Shown: positions 35,108-48,393, counted from the stretch's first letter. The stretch is 64,000 nt of DNA from Halocaridina rubra (GCA_037179515.1 JAXCGZ010003829.1:1-64000); one strand, 5' to 3'. Notes: generated by a model from the sequence alone, not told the origin. Made by a program: numbers and translations.

Positions 35108-35400
35108 ATTCATTCAACCCCCTAATTGAGTTTAAGTTTTAGGTAAGTCCTCAACCCGGCCGAGGATAAAACCTCTTCACAGGGAAACTCTAGGACCTAG
35201 ATCATATATAGCTTGAAAATACATTTAACAGTTTTTTCCATGGATGAGTTCCGCCTTTGGCTGAGCCCTTGCCTTTACAGGTAAGCCCTAAATTATCATT
35301 ACAACTAATGAGGAAGTAAATTGGGCAGTATTGAAATAGCATGTCACCATGTGTTGTAGCTCCAGACCAAATGTGTAATTAATTTTAATGTCTGAATAAA
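35054..35400 (-). repeat. A50 tract and possible retroposon 3' end
   Basis: A run of 50 A (35054-35103). In the minus sense the flank ends GTTGAATGAATAAACTTTTT, similar in style to the LINE and SINE ends here (AATAAA followed by a T-rich simple repeat). No coding sequence or tRNA-like head was found in 35104-35400. Confidence 0.3.
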
Positions 35401-35502
35401 ATTAATACGTATGGTTGTTATTACATAGGGACTCGCTCGTTCATTGTACTATTGGTGTCCGTTTTTGTAATATTGACGTCCTGCAGTAATCATAAAGTAA
35501 TA

Positions 35503-36072
35503 ATATATATTCGCATTCCTGGCAACCCCTTTGAGAGAGAGATACGTAATACACTGACAAATCAAGGCATTCCTTCTGAAGAAGTCTTGATTAAGGAGCT
35601 TTATCGCACACCAAACTGGGTTTCCTTCGCAATAACGATATCGAAAGGATTTGAATATGTGCCTTACAAACTGAATCAATGGCCTACAGGCACAAGTGTC
35701 CAGCCATTTCGTGGGAGCAAACAATGGTCATACCAAAATAAACAGCAAAGAGCAAATGGAACAATCCCCTATATGCGAGACTACAGAAAGAGACACGATA
35801 CAAACCTCTCTTATCGCCGTCCAAGCACAAGAGACTTCTCCTGGAGTGATGGCTCTTACAACCCTAGACACTCACCTAGGCATACAAACTTTGGGAAGGC
35901 CCGATCATACCACGGCACGTACTCAAACCAGCATTACACATCCAACGGCAGGTACAGACACCAGGATCCATGGGCTAACCCCAGAACACACTACAATGAT
36001 GAATTCCCAGCAGAATCATACAGTCGAAACTACAACTATGACTATGGATACCACCCCAATGAAACATGGTAA
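35503..36072 (+). pseudogene. LINE E ORF1, C-terminal part (5'-truncated)
   Basis: Begins at YIRIPGNPFEREIRN and ends NETW at 36072. It is almost identical at DNA level to the same stretch of B and D: by eye fewer than about 20 substitutions, plus an in-frame 39-bp deletion after GGGAGCAAACAATGG. It includes the globular block and the Arg/Tyr-rich basic tail. The coiled-coil half is absent, because the copy starts at a truncation. An ATG at 35452 lies in unrelated flank. Identity with B/D stops sharply at the ORF1 stop codon. Confidence 0.85.
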
Positions 36073-39000
36073 TACCTCGTCTCCTGCTGTTGCTGTTACT
36101 GCTGTCGATGTGAAAGTTACTTGTAAATATAATGATAGATTATCTGTCGTACATATAAATGCACAATCCCTGTTATCCCATATACTAGAAATTGAACATA
36201 AGCTTGTACAAGAAAATATTGATGTTCTTTGCATTAGCGAATCATGGCTGTATCCGTCAATTAATAATGCATTTATTAATATTCCTTCATATAATATTTA
36301 TCGCTATGACAGTGGTAGAGGTGGAGGTGTATGTTTATATGTTAAAAATTATTTGAAGGCCACTGAACTAAATCTTGAAACTGAGAAGCACGAAGGAGTG
36401 GAAGATAAATGGATCTCTGTCCAACATAAAAAGTTTCCTTCTATTATCATAGGCTGCGTGTACCGCCACCCCAAAGCCTCGGTAACCTCCTTTAGCTATA
36501 TTTTGGACGTTTTTAAGGAGATAATTTTAAAAAACAAACCAGTTTTTATATATGGCGATTTTAATGATGATCAACTAAAAAGAGAAAATAAAATGAGTAG
36601 ACTTATTAAGAATTTAAATCTAGAACAGATTATAAATAAACCAACTAGAATCACTCCCACTTCAGTTTCCCAAATCGATCTAGTAATAACAAACTCCAAA
36701 CATATGATAACTAAGTGTGACGTAATGCCAAGCCCTATAGCAGACCACGAGGAAATTGTAACGTCCCTAAATATTCGCAAACCAAAGAGACAACCAATCT
36801 TTAAAACATTCAGATGCTTAAGAAATTATTCACAAGAATTACTTTGTAGTTTACTTATGAATGAAGGTACATAAATTAAATGAAATTCTATATACCGATA
36901 ATATAAATAAACAAGTAAGAATTTTAACCAGTGTCTTATCATCATGTATAGATCGATGTGCACCACTCGTGACAAGAGAAATATTTCGTCCCCCCGCTCC
37001 TTGGATAACAGATGACATAAAAAACATTATGAAAGAAAGAGACAAACTACAAAATGAAGTAAAACTACAAAGAGATAATATCCCTTTAAGAGAAAAGTTT
37101 ACAGAGCATAAGAAACAAGTAAAATCATTATTAAGTAACAGTAAGAAACAGTATTACAAAAATGAATTTCAAAACGCTAAAGGCAATATCTCTGATACAT
37201 GGAAAATTGCTAAAACCATGCTTTCCAATAACTGTAATAAAAGTAGTAACATATCAATTATACCCGATGAGGTAGATGTAAGTGCTAAAGCAGAAGAGTT
37301 CAATAATTTTTTCGCTGAAGTGGGGAAAAAAACCTTTGAAAAAACAAAAAAAGAAATAATAAATGAAATCAATAATAGTAATGGTGGTAATAATAATGAT
37401 GATGGTAGTAGTAATAATAATAGAAATGTTGATAATGGTGTAAATAATAATGATGGTGGTAGTAATGGTAATGATAATAGTGATGATGGTAGCAATAATA
37501 ATAATAATGTAAATTTGGAAGAACATAGTGCATTCAATAGAAGTACTGATGTCTTTAACCCTACTACAGTAGATTGTAATACAGTAATCTTAGTAATAAA
37601 AAATCTGAAAGACTCTAATGCATATGGATCAGATGGAATTTGTTTTCGTTTTATTAGAGATTCGTTATTTGTAATAGCTTATTATCTGACGGTAATAATC
37701 AATACTTCCATAGTTACCAATATCTACCCAGATTTATGGAAAAATCCCCATGTAATTCCTGGTTTTAAAAATGGAAATCCTGACGACGTCTCTAACTATA
37801 GACCAATCTCTTTACTACCAATTTTATCAAAGATACTTGAAAAGATTGTTGCAAATCAGTTAAGTGAGTTTCTTGAAAAAAATAAACTTATTGCAAAAAG
37901 TCAACACGGTTTCAGGCCAAAATTATCAACTGAAACTGCCTTATTGAAAATATCAGATGAAATATACAAAAATATAGATAATAAGAAAATATCATTGCTA
38001 CTACTACTCGATCTTTCTAAAGCTTTTGATAGTGTAAACCATAGTATATTATTAGAAAAATGCAAAAAAATGAACATTGACCCAAGCTGGTTCGAGAACT
38101 ATTTAAAAAACCGCTACCAGTCAGTCAGAATAAAAGATACAGTTTCAAGTTCCAAGAAGGTATTGTTTGGGGTCCCTCAGGGATCGATCCTAGGACCTAT
38201 ACTTTTTCTAATATATGTAAACGATCTAGTAAAATATTTACCTAACTGTTATGTCATTCAATATGCTGACGATACTCAAATCTTAATTGAAGGAGAAATT
38301 AATGATTTAGAAAATATTATTCGTAGAGCAGAAGAAATTTTGTATATGGCAAAACGTTACTTTCTAAAAAATGGTCTGTTACTTAATGAAACTAAAACCC
38401 AATCTATTCTTATCGGGATCCAGACAATTATTATCAGAAGTTGATGACAATCTTCATATAAATTTTAACGGTAATATCATTAAGCCAATGAACTCGGTAA
38501 AGAACCTAGGTGTCTATTTTGACCGTTACATGAATTTTGAAATGCATATAGATGAAATTTATAAAAAAGTAATGGGTACTCTAATATATCTAAATAGGGT
38601 AAAAGACTCATTTGAAACATCAACTCGTATAATAATTGTCCAGTCCTTAGCTATGAGTTTAATTAATTACTGTCTCAAAGTTTGGGGATGTACAAATAAG
38701 ACTCAATTACAAAGAATACAAAAGTTACAAAACTTTGCAGCACGAGTGGCTGTTGGCAATGTAAGAAAATACGAGCACATCTCTCCTGTTTTAAAAGATC
38801 TAGAATGGATAAAGATTAGAGATAAATATGTTTTTGATATATGTACCTTTGTTTTTAATATACTAAGAAACAATATTCCTGATTGCTTGTATAATTTTTC
38901 TACAGTAAGCTCAGTTACCGGGTTAACTACCCCCGTCAAGGGGAAGATTTATTAGTACGAAGGTCTAAAACTGATATTGGCTCAAGAGATATAAACATTC

Positions 39001-39110
39001 GTGGACCTCATTTATATAATCAGCTTCCCAGAGAACTAAAAAATGCTGGTTCAGTGTATACTTTTAAATATAATCTTAAGAAGTTACTCTTAAAGGAAGA
39101 TTTTACTTGT
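36059..39110 (+). pseudogene. LINE E ORF2 (EN-RT), three frameshifts
   Basis: ORF2 can start at ATG 36059, overlapping the ORF1 stop. EN: VVHINAQSLL, CISESWLYP, GRGGGVCLYV, GCVYRHP, IYGDFNDD, ADHE. A frameshift near 36868 leads to 36861-38444 with the linker, an Asn/Asp/Gly/Ser-rich insert (37372-37520), SNAYGSDGICFRF, NYRPISLLPIL, LLDLSKAFDSVNH, FGVPQGSILGPILF and QYADDTQIL. A second shift near 38425 leads to KNLGVYFDRYM and the thumb. A third near 38930 leads to RGPHLYNQLPREL and the stop near 39117. Compared with B/D it is only distantly similar (about half the EN residues match). Confidence 0.88.
37372..37520 (+). repeat. Trinucleotide-derived Asn/Gly/Asp-rich insert in LINE E ORF2
   Basis: Imperfect GGT/AAT/GAT repeats encode about 50 residues of N, G, D and S with the reading frame kept. 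The corresponding place in B and D is a short Asn/Ser stretch of about 10-15 residues. Confidence 0.85.
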
Positions 39111-39160
39111 AAATTTTAATTGTACACCCATATTTGAATACCCAATGTATGTTGGAAATA

Positions 39161-39196
<36 letters not shown>
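39111..39196 (+). mobile_element. LINE E 3' end and (ATT)n tail
   Basis: A very short UTR (about 50 bp) ending TTGAATACCCAATGTATGTT and GGAAATAAAG, then about 28 bp of (ATT)n. Compare with SINE S2. Confidence 0.9.
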
Positions 39197-40539
39197 TTTT
39201 GTTTAATCAATTTTACCGTATTGTCTGGGTTATTTCTTTCTGGTGTAAAGACACGTTACTACCTTAATAGCTTACAATTATCATAAAAAGTCTTGGGCCA
39301 GCAAGTAATGTACTAAAGATTGAGATTGAGAAGTAGTTGTCGTTTTCGCCACAACAAAGTTTGATCTTGATAACCTAGCTCGAACGCTATGGATTTTATG
39401 TAACTTAGCGAAAATGAAGGTCTAAGAAAAAACTATCTTTCATCACATCTCACATACTACAGTTACATGGCTAATTAATATAGCTCTTTGTGGTTTTGTA
39501 ATAATTCGAAGGCATACTAACTTTTACGCCAAACCTCACATTAGGTTTGGGTTTTGTAATTTTTTACATGTCTGGTTTGAAGTTGTAAAGATCAGTATGA
39601 GAAAACGTACGTCGGGCTGTCGTTAGGCATGCCTTTTCCACTTTCCGTAACATAACCGACTTAGTCAAACCTAACCTTACCTAATGTAACAGCATTTGCA
39701 CCCCATTTTCCATCTGGGAACTTTGTATGATGGCAGTCTCTGTTTATTTGCTATTATGCACTGCCTCCTCTCTATTGGGTAGTTATTGAGGTGCGTTTTC
39801 TTCTGTTGTCGAAAAATCTGATGTTAATGCATTCAGTAATAATCATGAAATTACAGACATTTTGTAATTTATAGAAACTATTAAATAGAGACAAATATGG
39901 ATCTGCTAACCAGATCTCCTGCTGATACAGTCATAATTTTACACAAAACCCTAAGGATTCTTTTAAAATTTGATGAAATTTAAGGTTAAGAAAAATTAAT
40001 TTGGACAAGAGACCTCTTACATGGTTAATGACTTTAAGTATTAAAACAAAGTGAAGTAACAGTGGTTGCTGCATAAGCATACATTGATAATATATTGTAA
40101 ATATATGGTAGTATTATACGGTCTTAATATAATCATTGTTTATCAGTGTAAAATGTTATAGGTCCCTCTTCTTGCTATAAAATTAAGGATGCATGATAAT
40201 GAAAACTGTCAAATCTCAGAATGAGATGGAAATAGTTGTGACTGGGTCCCTTAAACTATAGTTACGTTCTTGCTAAGTAGTTTTGCATATCTTGTTATAT
40301 TTCATATTTATCAGTTTATTTTTCCATTTGTATTGCCTTTTTATATTTACTTAATATCTACTAATGTTCGTATCTCCTTTAAGAAGTTCTTGTTTTCTAA
40401 GGACAGAGGTAGTTATGACTGTTCCTGAAATAACTTTTCACCTTAACAGTTTTGTCATTTTGCTGTCTTCACATTATCTGTACGTTTTCGGTCATCCATA
40501 AAATCTGGCAAGTAAATACATATACATGTACATGGCCTC
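39197..40539. other. No gene recognised
   Basis: About 1.3 kb of AT-rich, apparently single-copy sequence. A CCTAACCTTACCTAAT phrase near 39670 is TTAGG-like but too short to call. Confidence 0.5.
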
Positions 40540-42081
40540 ATTCCCCCTTGCAAGATGGGTAGCCGAGCCAAGAAACACTCATTCACCACGATCCACACCT
40601 ACCCCAACCACTCCTCTTAGTTCCTTGGGGATAAAGGGTCACCACATTTCCCTCCCTTCCATCCTGCTTGGGTCACTAACAAGGTAGATGGGCAAGGATA
40701 TTCTACAATGAAGCCCGATATCTGAAGCTGGTTTAAACCCACCGCTTCATCACATGGCAACTCCCCTCACACCCGGCCATCACAGTTCACTGAGCTAGCA
40801 GGTGCGAGAAATCCCTTTGGTCTGTGTAACCTATGCACAATTTTCCTCCACTCATAATATCTCTTGCACACTCTCTTCCCTGCTCCCGTGACATTCCACG
40901 TGCATTCAGTGCTCTATTCACGCCAGCCATCCTTCTCATTCTAGGTCTCCCTTTTGATCTAACTCCAATCACTTCTGCACTCCACACATTCTTCACTATT
41001 CGTTCATCACTCATCCTTTACATATGTCCAAACAAACTCAACACTTTCTGATCTAGCCTATCCAACAGCTTCCTTCCAACACCTGTTCTCTGCCTAACTT
41101 TCTTATTTCTTACTCTAATGATTCTAGAAACACCAGTCATACTTCTCAAACACCTCATCTTCATTACATTTAACTTGTTCCTTTCATCCTCTCTTGAATT
41201 CCAAGTTTCTTCTCCATACAATGCTGTCAGCACAATCACACCTTTATATATCCCTCTCTTTGCAATCATTCACAAATATCTATTTCTCATTACACTTTTC
41301 AACCCATCTAGACATTTACTTGCTTCCCTCACTCTATGACTTACCTCTGCATCCACTCGTCCACTCCTTGATACATGTAACCCCAGATACTTAAAACTCT
41401 CAACTTCTTCCAGCAACTCCCCATTCGCTCCTACATTCAATCTGCCAACATTAACACTCCTCTTGCAGCTTATGACTTTACTTTTACCAATATTCACTTG
41501 CAACTTCCTTCGTTCACACACCCTAACAAACCCAGTCACCAAATGATTCAATTCATTCTCAGTATTAGCCACCAGTACAGTATCATCTGCAAATAGCAAC
41601 TGATTTATTTTCCACAATCTTCCATACTCACCCACTAGTTTCAAGCCTCTGTCTAATACTATTCCATTTACTTTCCTTACCACTCCATCCATATACACAT
41701 TAAACCACCATGGCGACATTACACAACCTTGACGTAACCCTACATTCACCTCAAACCAATCACTCATGCCATTCCAGACTCTTATGCATGCTCTGCTATT
41801 CATGTAAAAATTCTTCATCGCTTTTAGCAAACTTCCACTCATTCCATACAGTCGCAACACACTCCACAACACATCTCTATTAACCCTGTCATACATTTCT
41901 CTAAGTCCATAAAAACCCCAAAAAGTGTCTCTACCTTGCTCCAAGAACTTCTTACACGTCTGTCTTACCACAAACATCTGATCTACGCATCCTCTTCCTC
42001 TCCTGAACCCACATTGTTCTTCAACAATCAATCTCTCAATACCTTTACTAATTCTCTCTATTAGCACTTTTCCATATCACT
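40540..42081 (-). pseudogene. RTE-like LINE G, RT and 3' UTR half
   Basis: On the minus strand RT begins KVLIERISKGIERLIVEEQC and carries GFRRGRGCVDQMF, GLREMYDRVNRDVLW (degenerate motif A), GLRQGCVMSPWWF and LLFADDTVLVA (catalytic Asp pair). The C-terminus is YLGLHVS, LYGEETWN, RSKGRPRMRRM and a stop at 40787. Frameshifts lie near 41270 and 41018. The 3' UTR runs to about 40540 and is shared with the fragment at 29815. The upstream half lies at 43221-44615. Confidence 0.85.
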
Positions 42082-42255
42082 CTTTTTTTTTTTTTTTTTT
42101 TTTTTTAGGATGGGACAGGATAGGAGAGGTAAAAAAGGGAGGGGATTAAGGATATAAGGGACTTGGAGGGAAAAGCACGAAAATTAAATAAAGTAAGAGA
42201 GGAAAAAGAGAGGGGCAGACCCTCGTGCTAAGTTTTGATCTGGAATTCAGATTCT
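42082..42255 (-). repeat. Dispersed poly(A)-tailed repeat K (copy 2)
   Basis: The same body as 24577-24740 with a 25-bp T run (A tail in the minus sense) at 42082-42106. It is inserted in LINE G together with the J fragment next to it. Confidence 0.65.
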
Positions 42256-42257
42256 AG

Positions 42258-43215
42258 ATGAATTTTTGTATCACTCTTTCTTCTACTCTCAACTCCGATT
42301 TGCAGAGAGTATCTGAGTGGGACACTCAAAATTTAGTTAGATTCAATGCCTCCAAGACACAGTTTTTGGCTATCTCTTTATCTTCTTCTCCTGCTGATAA
42401 CCCTATTATCTTCGAAACTAACGAAATTTACCCTCTTAATTCTATCAACATATTAGGAATCCATATAGCCTCTAACTTGTCTTGGAGGAATTACATAATC
42501 CAAATTTATAAATACTCATCCAAAAAATTGGGGGTTTTGTTTCGTTTTCGTCATTACTTTTCCTCTTTATAGTTACTTGAAATTTATAAAGGTCTTATCC
42601 GTCCCTGCTTAGAATACTGCTCACACATCTAGGGTACTTCTTCGTATACTTATCTCCTTGATAGGGTTGAATCTAAGGCAGTCAGACTCATTAATGATCC
42701 TTCTCTTACCTCTAATCTAGATTCTCACTCTCTTCGCTGTAAGGTATCTTCCCTTTCTCTTTTCTATTGCTACTACTTCCTTCGCTGCTCTGATGAGTTG
42801 GCGAGTTGCTTCCCTCTCCACTGCCGAGGCTGCGTAACACTCACCAAGCGGCCTTATCTCACAGGTACTGTGTGGAGATTTGTAGCTCACGGATTGGTCG
42901 GTGCAGCGACTGCTTCTTCCCATCTACCTCCAGACTCTGGAACTCTTCCTCCTTCTGTCTTTCCTAATTCTTATAACCTTTCATCCTTCAAAAAGCCGAT
43001 CTATCGTCATCTCAGGGCCTAGTCCTCCATATCTCTGGGTCCTCTGTACTTTGACTGTTTTTTCTGTCTGTCGTTTTCCATTGTGTGACATTACCTCATC
43101 TCTGCCTTGTCCTAAACCTTTTTCTTTTCTTTCGTATTGGTATTTAATCATGCCCGGGCCTTTATTGATGAGGGCAGTTTTTGCCTGTCCCAGTGTCACA
43201 CTCATAAAAAAAAAA
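42258..43215 (+). pseudogene. J-family LINE fragment, 3' part, inserted in LINE G
   Basis: Plus-strand J C-terminus: SSTLNSDLQRVSEWDTQNLV, NSINILGIHIASNLSWRN, CLEYCSHI, LLDRVESKAVRLINDPSLT, FKKPIYRHLRA. The UTR ends CCTGTCCCAGTGTCACACTC and A11. Stops occur near 42570 and 42631 (TGG to TAG), with a frameshift near 42840. The G reading frame is interrupted at VVGKV on one side and resumes KVLIERI on the other. Confidence 0.85.
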
Positions 43216-43220
43216 ACCTT

Positions 43221-44615
43221 ACCAACTACACTCAACAAACTAATTCCACTAAAACTACTACACACACTTATATCCTCTCCCTTTGTAAAGTGAACCTGAA
43301 CATGCACTCCTCAAATCAACTGGGACCATCCCTTTCCTGAAACATAAATCAACAACCTAACCATCCATTCTACTAATGCCTCCCCACCTTTTGACAAGCA
43401 TTCAACATGACACAAATCTGTCTTTGGTGCTTTATGTGCTTTCATTGCTCTCAATGCCAAATGTACCTCATTTGTTATTTCTCTATCATTCTCATTACCT
43501 AACAATGGCATTCTCCATTCATTTCCCACAGCCACAATCTCTGCTTATCTATCATCTTCCTCATTTAGCAGTTCCTTAAAATATTCAGCCCATCTCTCTT
43601 TCACCTTTATTTCATCTACTGGCAATTGCCCATCTGCTCCTTTCACCCTTTACTCCCTTCCAGACTTACCTTTCCTCACTCTTTTCTCTTCCTTCCAATA
43701 TATTGTTATATTCCTTTCAAAATTCTCAGACAAGCATCTACTCCACCTTACATCCGCTTCTCTCTTTGCCTCCCTCACCACGTGCTTCACTAACCTCCTC
43801 CTTGCACAATACCTTACTTATGCCTCTGCATTACCTACCTGCAACCATATCTCAAATGCTTGCTGCTTTTCGGCCACTGCATTACTCACCTGTTCATACC
43901 ACATTTCGCTACCTTTCCTTTTACTTCCACCAGTTAGTCTCTTTCTGCACACTGCCTGGGCACACTTCATAACTTTCTCCCTGAAACAACCCCATTCTTC
44001 TTCCACTCCCTCCTCCACTTTCTCTTGCATTACTTTTCACACATTCCTCAGACTAGCCTTGTGCTCACTGTCTTTCTCTTTCTTATTCATATCACTCATT
44101 TTTAGCACCTCTCTTCCTCTCTTGCTTCTTCTCTTTTTCCACTTTCTCCCAATCTCACTCTACTTTCTTCTAAAAAATGATCAGATATTTTATCTATAGC
44201 TCCTCTCAGTACATTAACACCCAAATCTCTTCCAATCACCTTCCTGTCTGCCACAACATAATCCATTAATGCTCTGTCAACTACTCTACCATCATCTATT
44301 CTGACCCACATATACTTGTGCACATCCTTCTTTTCAAATACAGTATTAGCAATCAACATATCTCTCTCAATACACATTTTTATCATTATCTTTTCACTGT
44401 CATTCCTACCAGGTACTCCATACTTCCCAATTACACCATCTACTGGCTTATTCCCATCTGGCATTCAAGTCTCCCATCAACACCACATTCACATTCATTC
44501 CCAAGTTTTCCACACACTCGTTCATTTTCATCCAAAATTTTTCTCTTTCTTCCTCTTTTCTTTCACTGTCAGGGCCATATGCACTTACAAACGCCCAAAC
44601 CTCTCATCCCAGTCT
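43221..44615 (-). pseudogene. RTE-like LINE G, EN and linker half
   Basis: Minus-strand pieces: VWAFVSAYGPDSERKEEERE and VNVVLMGDLNA (EN, near 44580-44465), IGKYGVPGRNDSEKI, RALMDYVVADRKV, SDHFLEESRVRLGES (end of EN), WGCFREKVMKCAQAVC, and FSGISLLSVVGKV (start of RT), where the J/K insertion begins. Several stops and frameshifts. Truncated at about 44615, inside EN. Most similar in this window to LINE F. Confidence 0.82.
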
Positions 44616-45039
44616 CATATTAGCAAGTAAATGAAATAATAAACTTATAAATATCACAATAAATAAGTAAATAGTATGATAAACGAACTTCACAGTAAAG
44701 AAAAAAATATCGCAATTAGCGGTAGTGATTTCAAGCCCTTGATGGGTGAAGTTAATAACACGAACTTCTAATGCCTTATGTCAAATAATTTTGATTAAGA
44801 GCCACGTTTTCTTTCTATCTTGCAGGTACGTGACACGATGACTGGAAATTGTCCCCCATGCATAATTGGATGTCTTATTTAAATCCGTCCAATTGTAGAA
44901 AAGGTAGGATTGTTGTCAAATACAGGTCCATAATAATAAGATATATAACATCAAATATTTTCGTATGCGTGTGATACCACTATTATATATGTCTGGTACA
45001 ATAATATTTTCTTAACTATTGATAAATCTGAAAACGCTT
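44616..45039. other. No gene recognised
   Basis: AT-rich spacer before the decayed minisatellite. Confidence 0.45.
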
Positions 45040-45590
45040 GTAGCATTACAGCACAATTCATTAGTTACTGAAGGAATTGAGAACACACCACATTTTGCAT
45101 TTTTAATCAGCTGTCGAGAGAAACTGAAAATGCGTATTAATTTCACTTTGTTTCCTCAGCTGTTGAGGAAACCCAGAATACCTGTTAATTTGAAGTTATT
45201 TTCTCCTCGCTTAAGGGAATCGAGAAATTGTTGTCACACCAATAATATCTGCAGCTGTTGGGGAACTGAGAAGTCGTGTCACATTATATCATATATATCC
45301 TCTACTCTTGAGGGTATCGAGAGGGTATTACTTCAAGCCATTTCCTTAGCTGTTGAGAAAATCGAGAATGCTTATCATACTAAGTGTAGCTCTTCAATTT
45401 CAAATGACAATGTGTGTCAAAGCTGGAAATTCGTGTCACGCTGATTTCTTCAATTTTATGAGAATAATAGATCGCCTAATTGATACGGTCGAGTAAGCTT
45501 TTGTATAAGCTGGAGATTGCTGCGTGCTTATGTTCTCATATTCAGCTGTTGACAGAAAAGTAATATATTAATGATAAAATACGTATGCGT
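45040..45590. repeat. Decayed minisatellite, about 47-50 bp period, 9 or more units
   Basis: Units share CTCAGCTGTTGAGGRAAYYGAGAAT...GTRTCACACTAAT, for example near 45104, 45157, 45209, 45262, 45349 and 45540. Two more units occur at 45835-45915 after a spacer. The 141-codon ORF 45019-45444 is only this repeat translated. Confidence 0.65.
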
Positions 45591-45834
45591 GTTTGTTTAG
45601 GTGACTGTATATACATACCGTATGTGTTTAGGCTTAAAGCCCAAATATTAATAATTAATTATATTTCAGATCGCACGAAACATGACATAACTTTAAGCCT
45701 TAGCTGAGCACGAATTAGAGTTAAAAATATTATTAAAAGTTTGACATATGATAATATGAATATAGACTGTGTGTGTATGCCTATAGAAAAAGGGTGTAAA
45801 TTAAAATTGACTCGACCTTAACATTCTTCCTCAT

Positions 45835-45915
45835 TTGTTAAGGGACTTCAGAACTCATCTCAAACTGACTTTATTCCCTCGGCTGTTGAGTGAATACAGA
45901 ACTCTATAACTTCAA
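45835..45915. repeat. Two further units of the 47-50 bp minisatellite
   Basis: TTCCTCATTTGTTAAGGGAC...AGAACTC and CCCTCGGCTGTTGAGTGAAT...AGAACTC repeat the same unit pattern. Confidence 0.5.
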
Positions 45916-46377
45916 ATAATTTGCCAATTCATCTTCTTTCATTCTTTGGAATGTTAACTCATTGTCCTAGATTTGAGAAAACTTTAGGAGCCGGAGTTTA
46001 TTTAAGCTTATTTTTTTCATATTTTTCCGCGAATATTGCGAAGAAAATAAAGAAAATTTGCGACGAATCGGCAAAGAATAAAAAGTTCAGTAAGAGGTAA
46101 CCGGTAACAGATTTTTTTTTTTTTTCAAAAGGAGGAAGTAAATATGCTTTCAGAAAGATAATGTAGCATGATGATGTTAGAATACGAGTACATACGATTT
46201 ATTTTTGGCTGTACCATTTTTTTTGTGTGAGTCAATATACCTGAAGAGGGGATTTGTTATTGAAGATCATGTTTGTAGCCTTTCAGTGCGTGTGGTTATC
46301 TTTAGGACCGAGGGGAAATTGGAGAATGCAAATCAAGTTAGAGTCGAATGTGTTAACTCAAAAGTTCGCAGATGTTG
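45916..46377. other. No gene recognised
   Basis: AT-rich, with a T run near 46115. Confidence 0.45.
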
Positions 46378-46497
<120 letters not shown>

Positions 46498-46794
46498 TTT
46501 CATACACACAAGAAACAAATATATATACACGCATAACAATTTGCGCAACATTGAGAGGAAATCTACAGCATTAATAATCAGAAGCTAAGTAAAATACCTC
46601 AGTCTGCTGAGAGGGAGCAAGAGATTTGGTAGGAAAAGGGCATATTTTAAGTCACCATAAAGCTCAGTCTATGTATTGTAATGATATAAAAATTGTCTCA
46701 CAATTTTAGAGACAGTTATAGTATTTCTTTCTTGTATGACGGTGTACCCCCGCACATGCCCACGTACTGGTGGACATACATACATACATACATA

Positions 46795-47009
46795 CATACT
46801 TGTTAGTTTTTTCCGGTTTTACGTCACGGACTCCCTTCCCTACCAAGGGCTAAGACGGTTGCCTTCTTGCGTGGGACTTGTTTTGGCAGATGTAATCGTT
46901 ACCCTGAGTGCATAAGTGCATGCCCTTGCTAACCTCAGACCGTGACGGGGCGCGAACCCTCGACCTAATGCCCCAGAGTCGCGGACGCTACCGCTTGAGC
47001 CACGGCGAC

Positions 47010-47013
<4 letters not shown>
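46795..47013 (-). mobile_element. tRNA-derived SINE S1 (long copy)
   Basis: In the minus sense it starts GTAGTCGCCGTGGCTCAAGC, with box A TGGCTCAAGCGG and box B GGGTTCGCGCCCC about 40 bp apart, then GTCACGGTCTGAGGTTAGCA, a body of about 110 bp and a (TATG)n tail at 46778-46800. It is very similar to the insert at 1495-1597 over the first 90 bp, but also has a 3' body that copy lacks. It is flanked on the head side by (TA)n. Confidence 0.85.
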
Positions 47014-47234
<221 letters not shown>

Positions 47235-47245
47235 GAGTAGAGAGA

Positions 47246-47277
47246 GATAGATAAATAGATAGATAGATAGATAGATA

Positions 47278-47365
<88 letters not shown>
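47246..47365. repeat. (GATA)n-(GA)n microsatellite
   Basis: About eight GATA/TAGA units followed by 85 bp of GA. Confidence 0.96.
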
Positions 47366-47369
<4 letters not shown>

Positions 47370-47520
47370 ATACTTCCTCCGTGTTCTCCTGCGTGTCGTA
47401 AGAATCGACTAAATGGCGCGGAGCGAGTGGACTGGGAATCCCCCTCTGTATTTTCTCCTCCCTCAGAGTCAGAGTATTTTGCCTTGACTCAGCACTTCCC
47501 ATTATAGGGGAAATATTGTC
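47366..47520 (+). repeat. Short RTE-like derivative: 5' head joined to 3' UTR
   Basis: The first part (CTGCGTGTCGTAAG, CGACTAAA, GGACTGGGAATCCCCC) matches the 5' leader of LINE F at 54290-54375. The second part (TTTTGCCTTGACTCAGCA, then CTTCCCAT) matches the RTE-like 3' UTR phrase at 30005-30025. No coding region lies between. It may be an internally deleted, non-autonomous RTE relative. Confidence 0.45.
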
Positions 47521-47523
47521 TCT

Positions 47524-48315
<792 letters not shown>

Positions 48316-48393
<78 letters not shown>
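48316..48393. repeat. (TA)n microsatellite
   Basis: About 78 bp of perfect TA. Confidence 0.97.

Noticed and set aside
45019..45444. 141-codon ORF
   Set aside because: Runs through a decayed 47-50 bp minisatellite.
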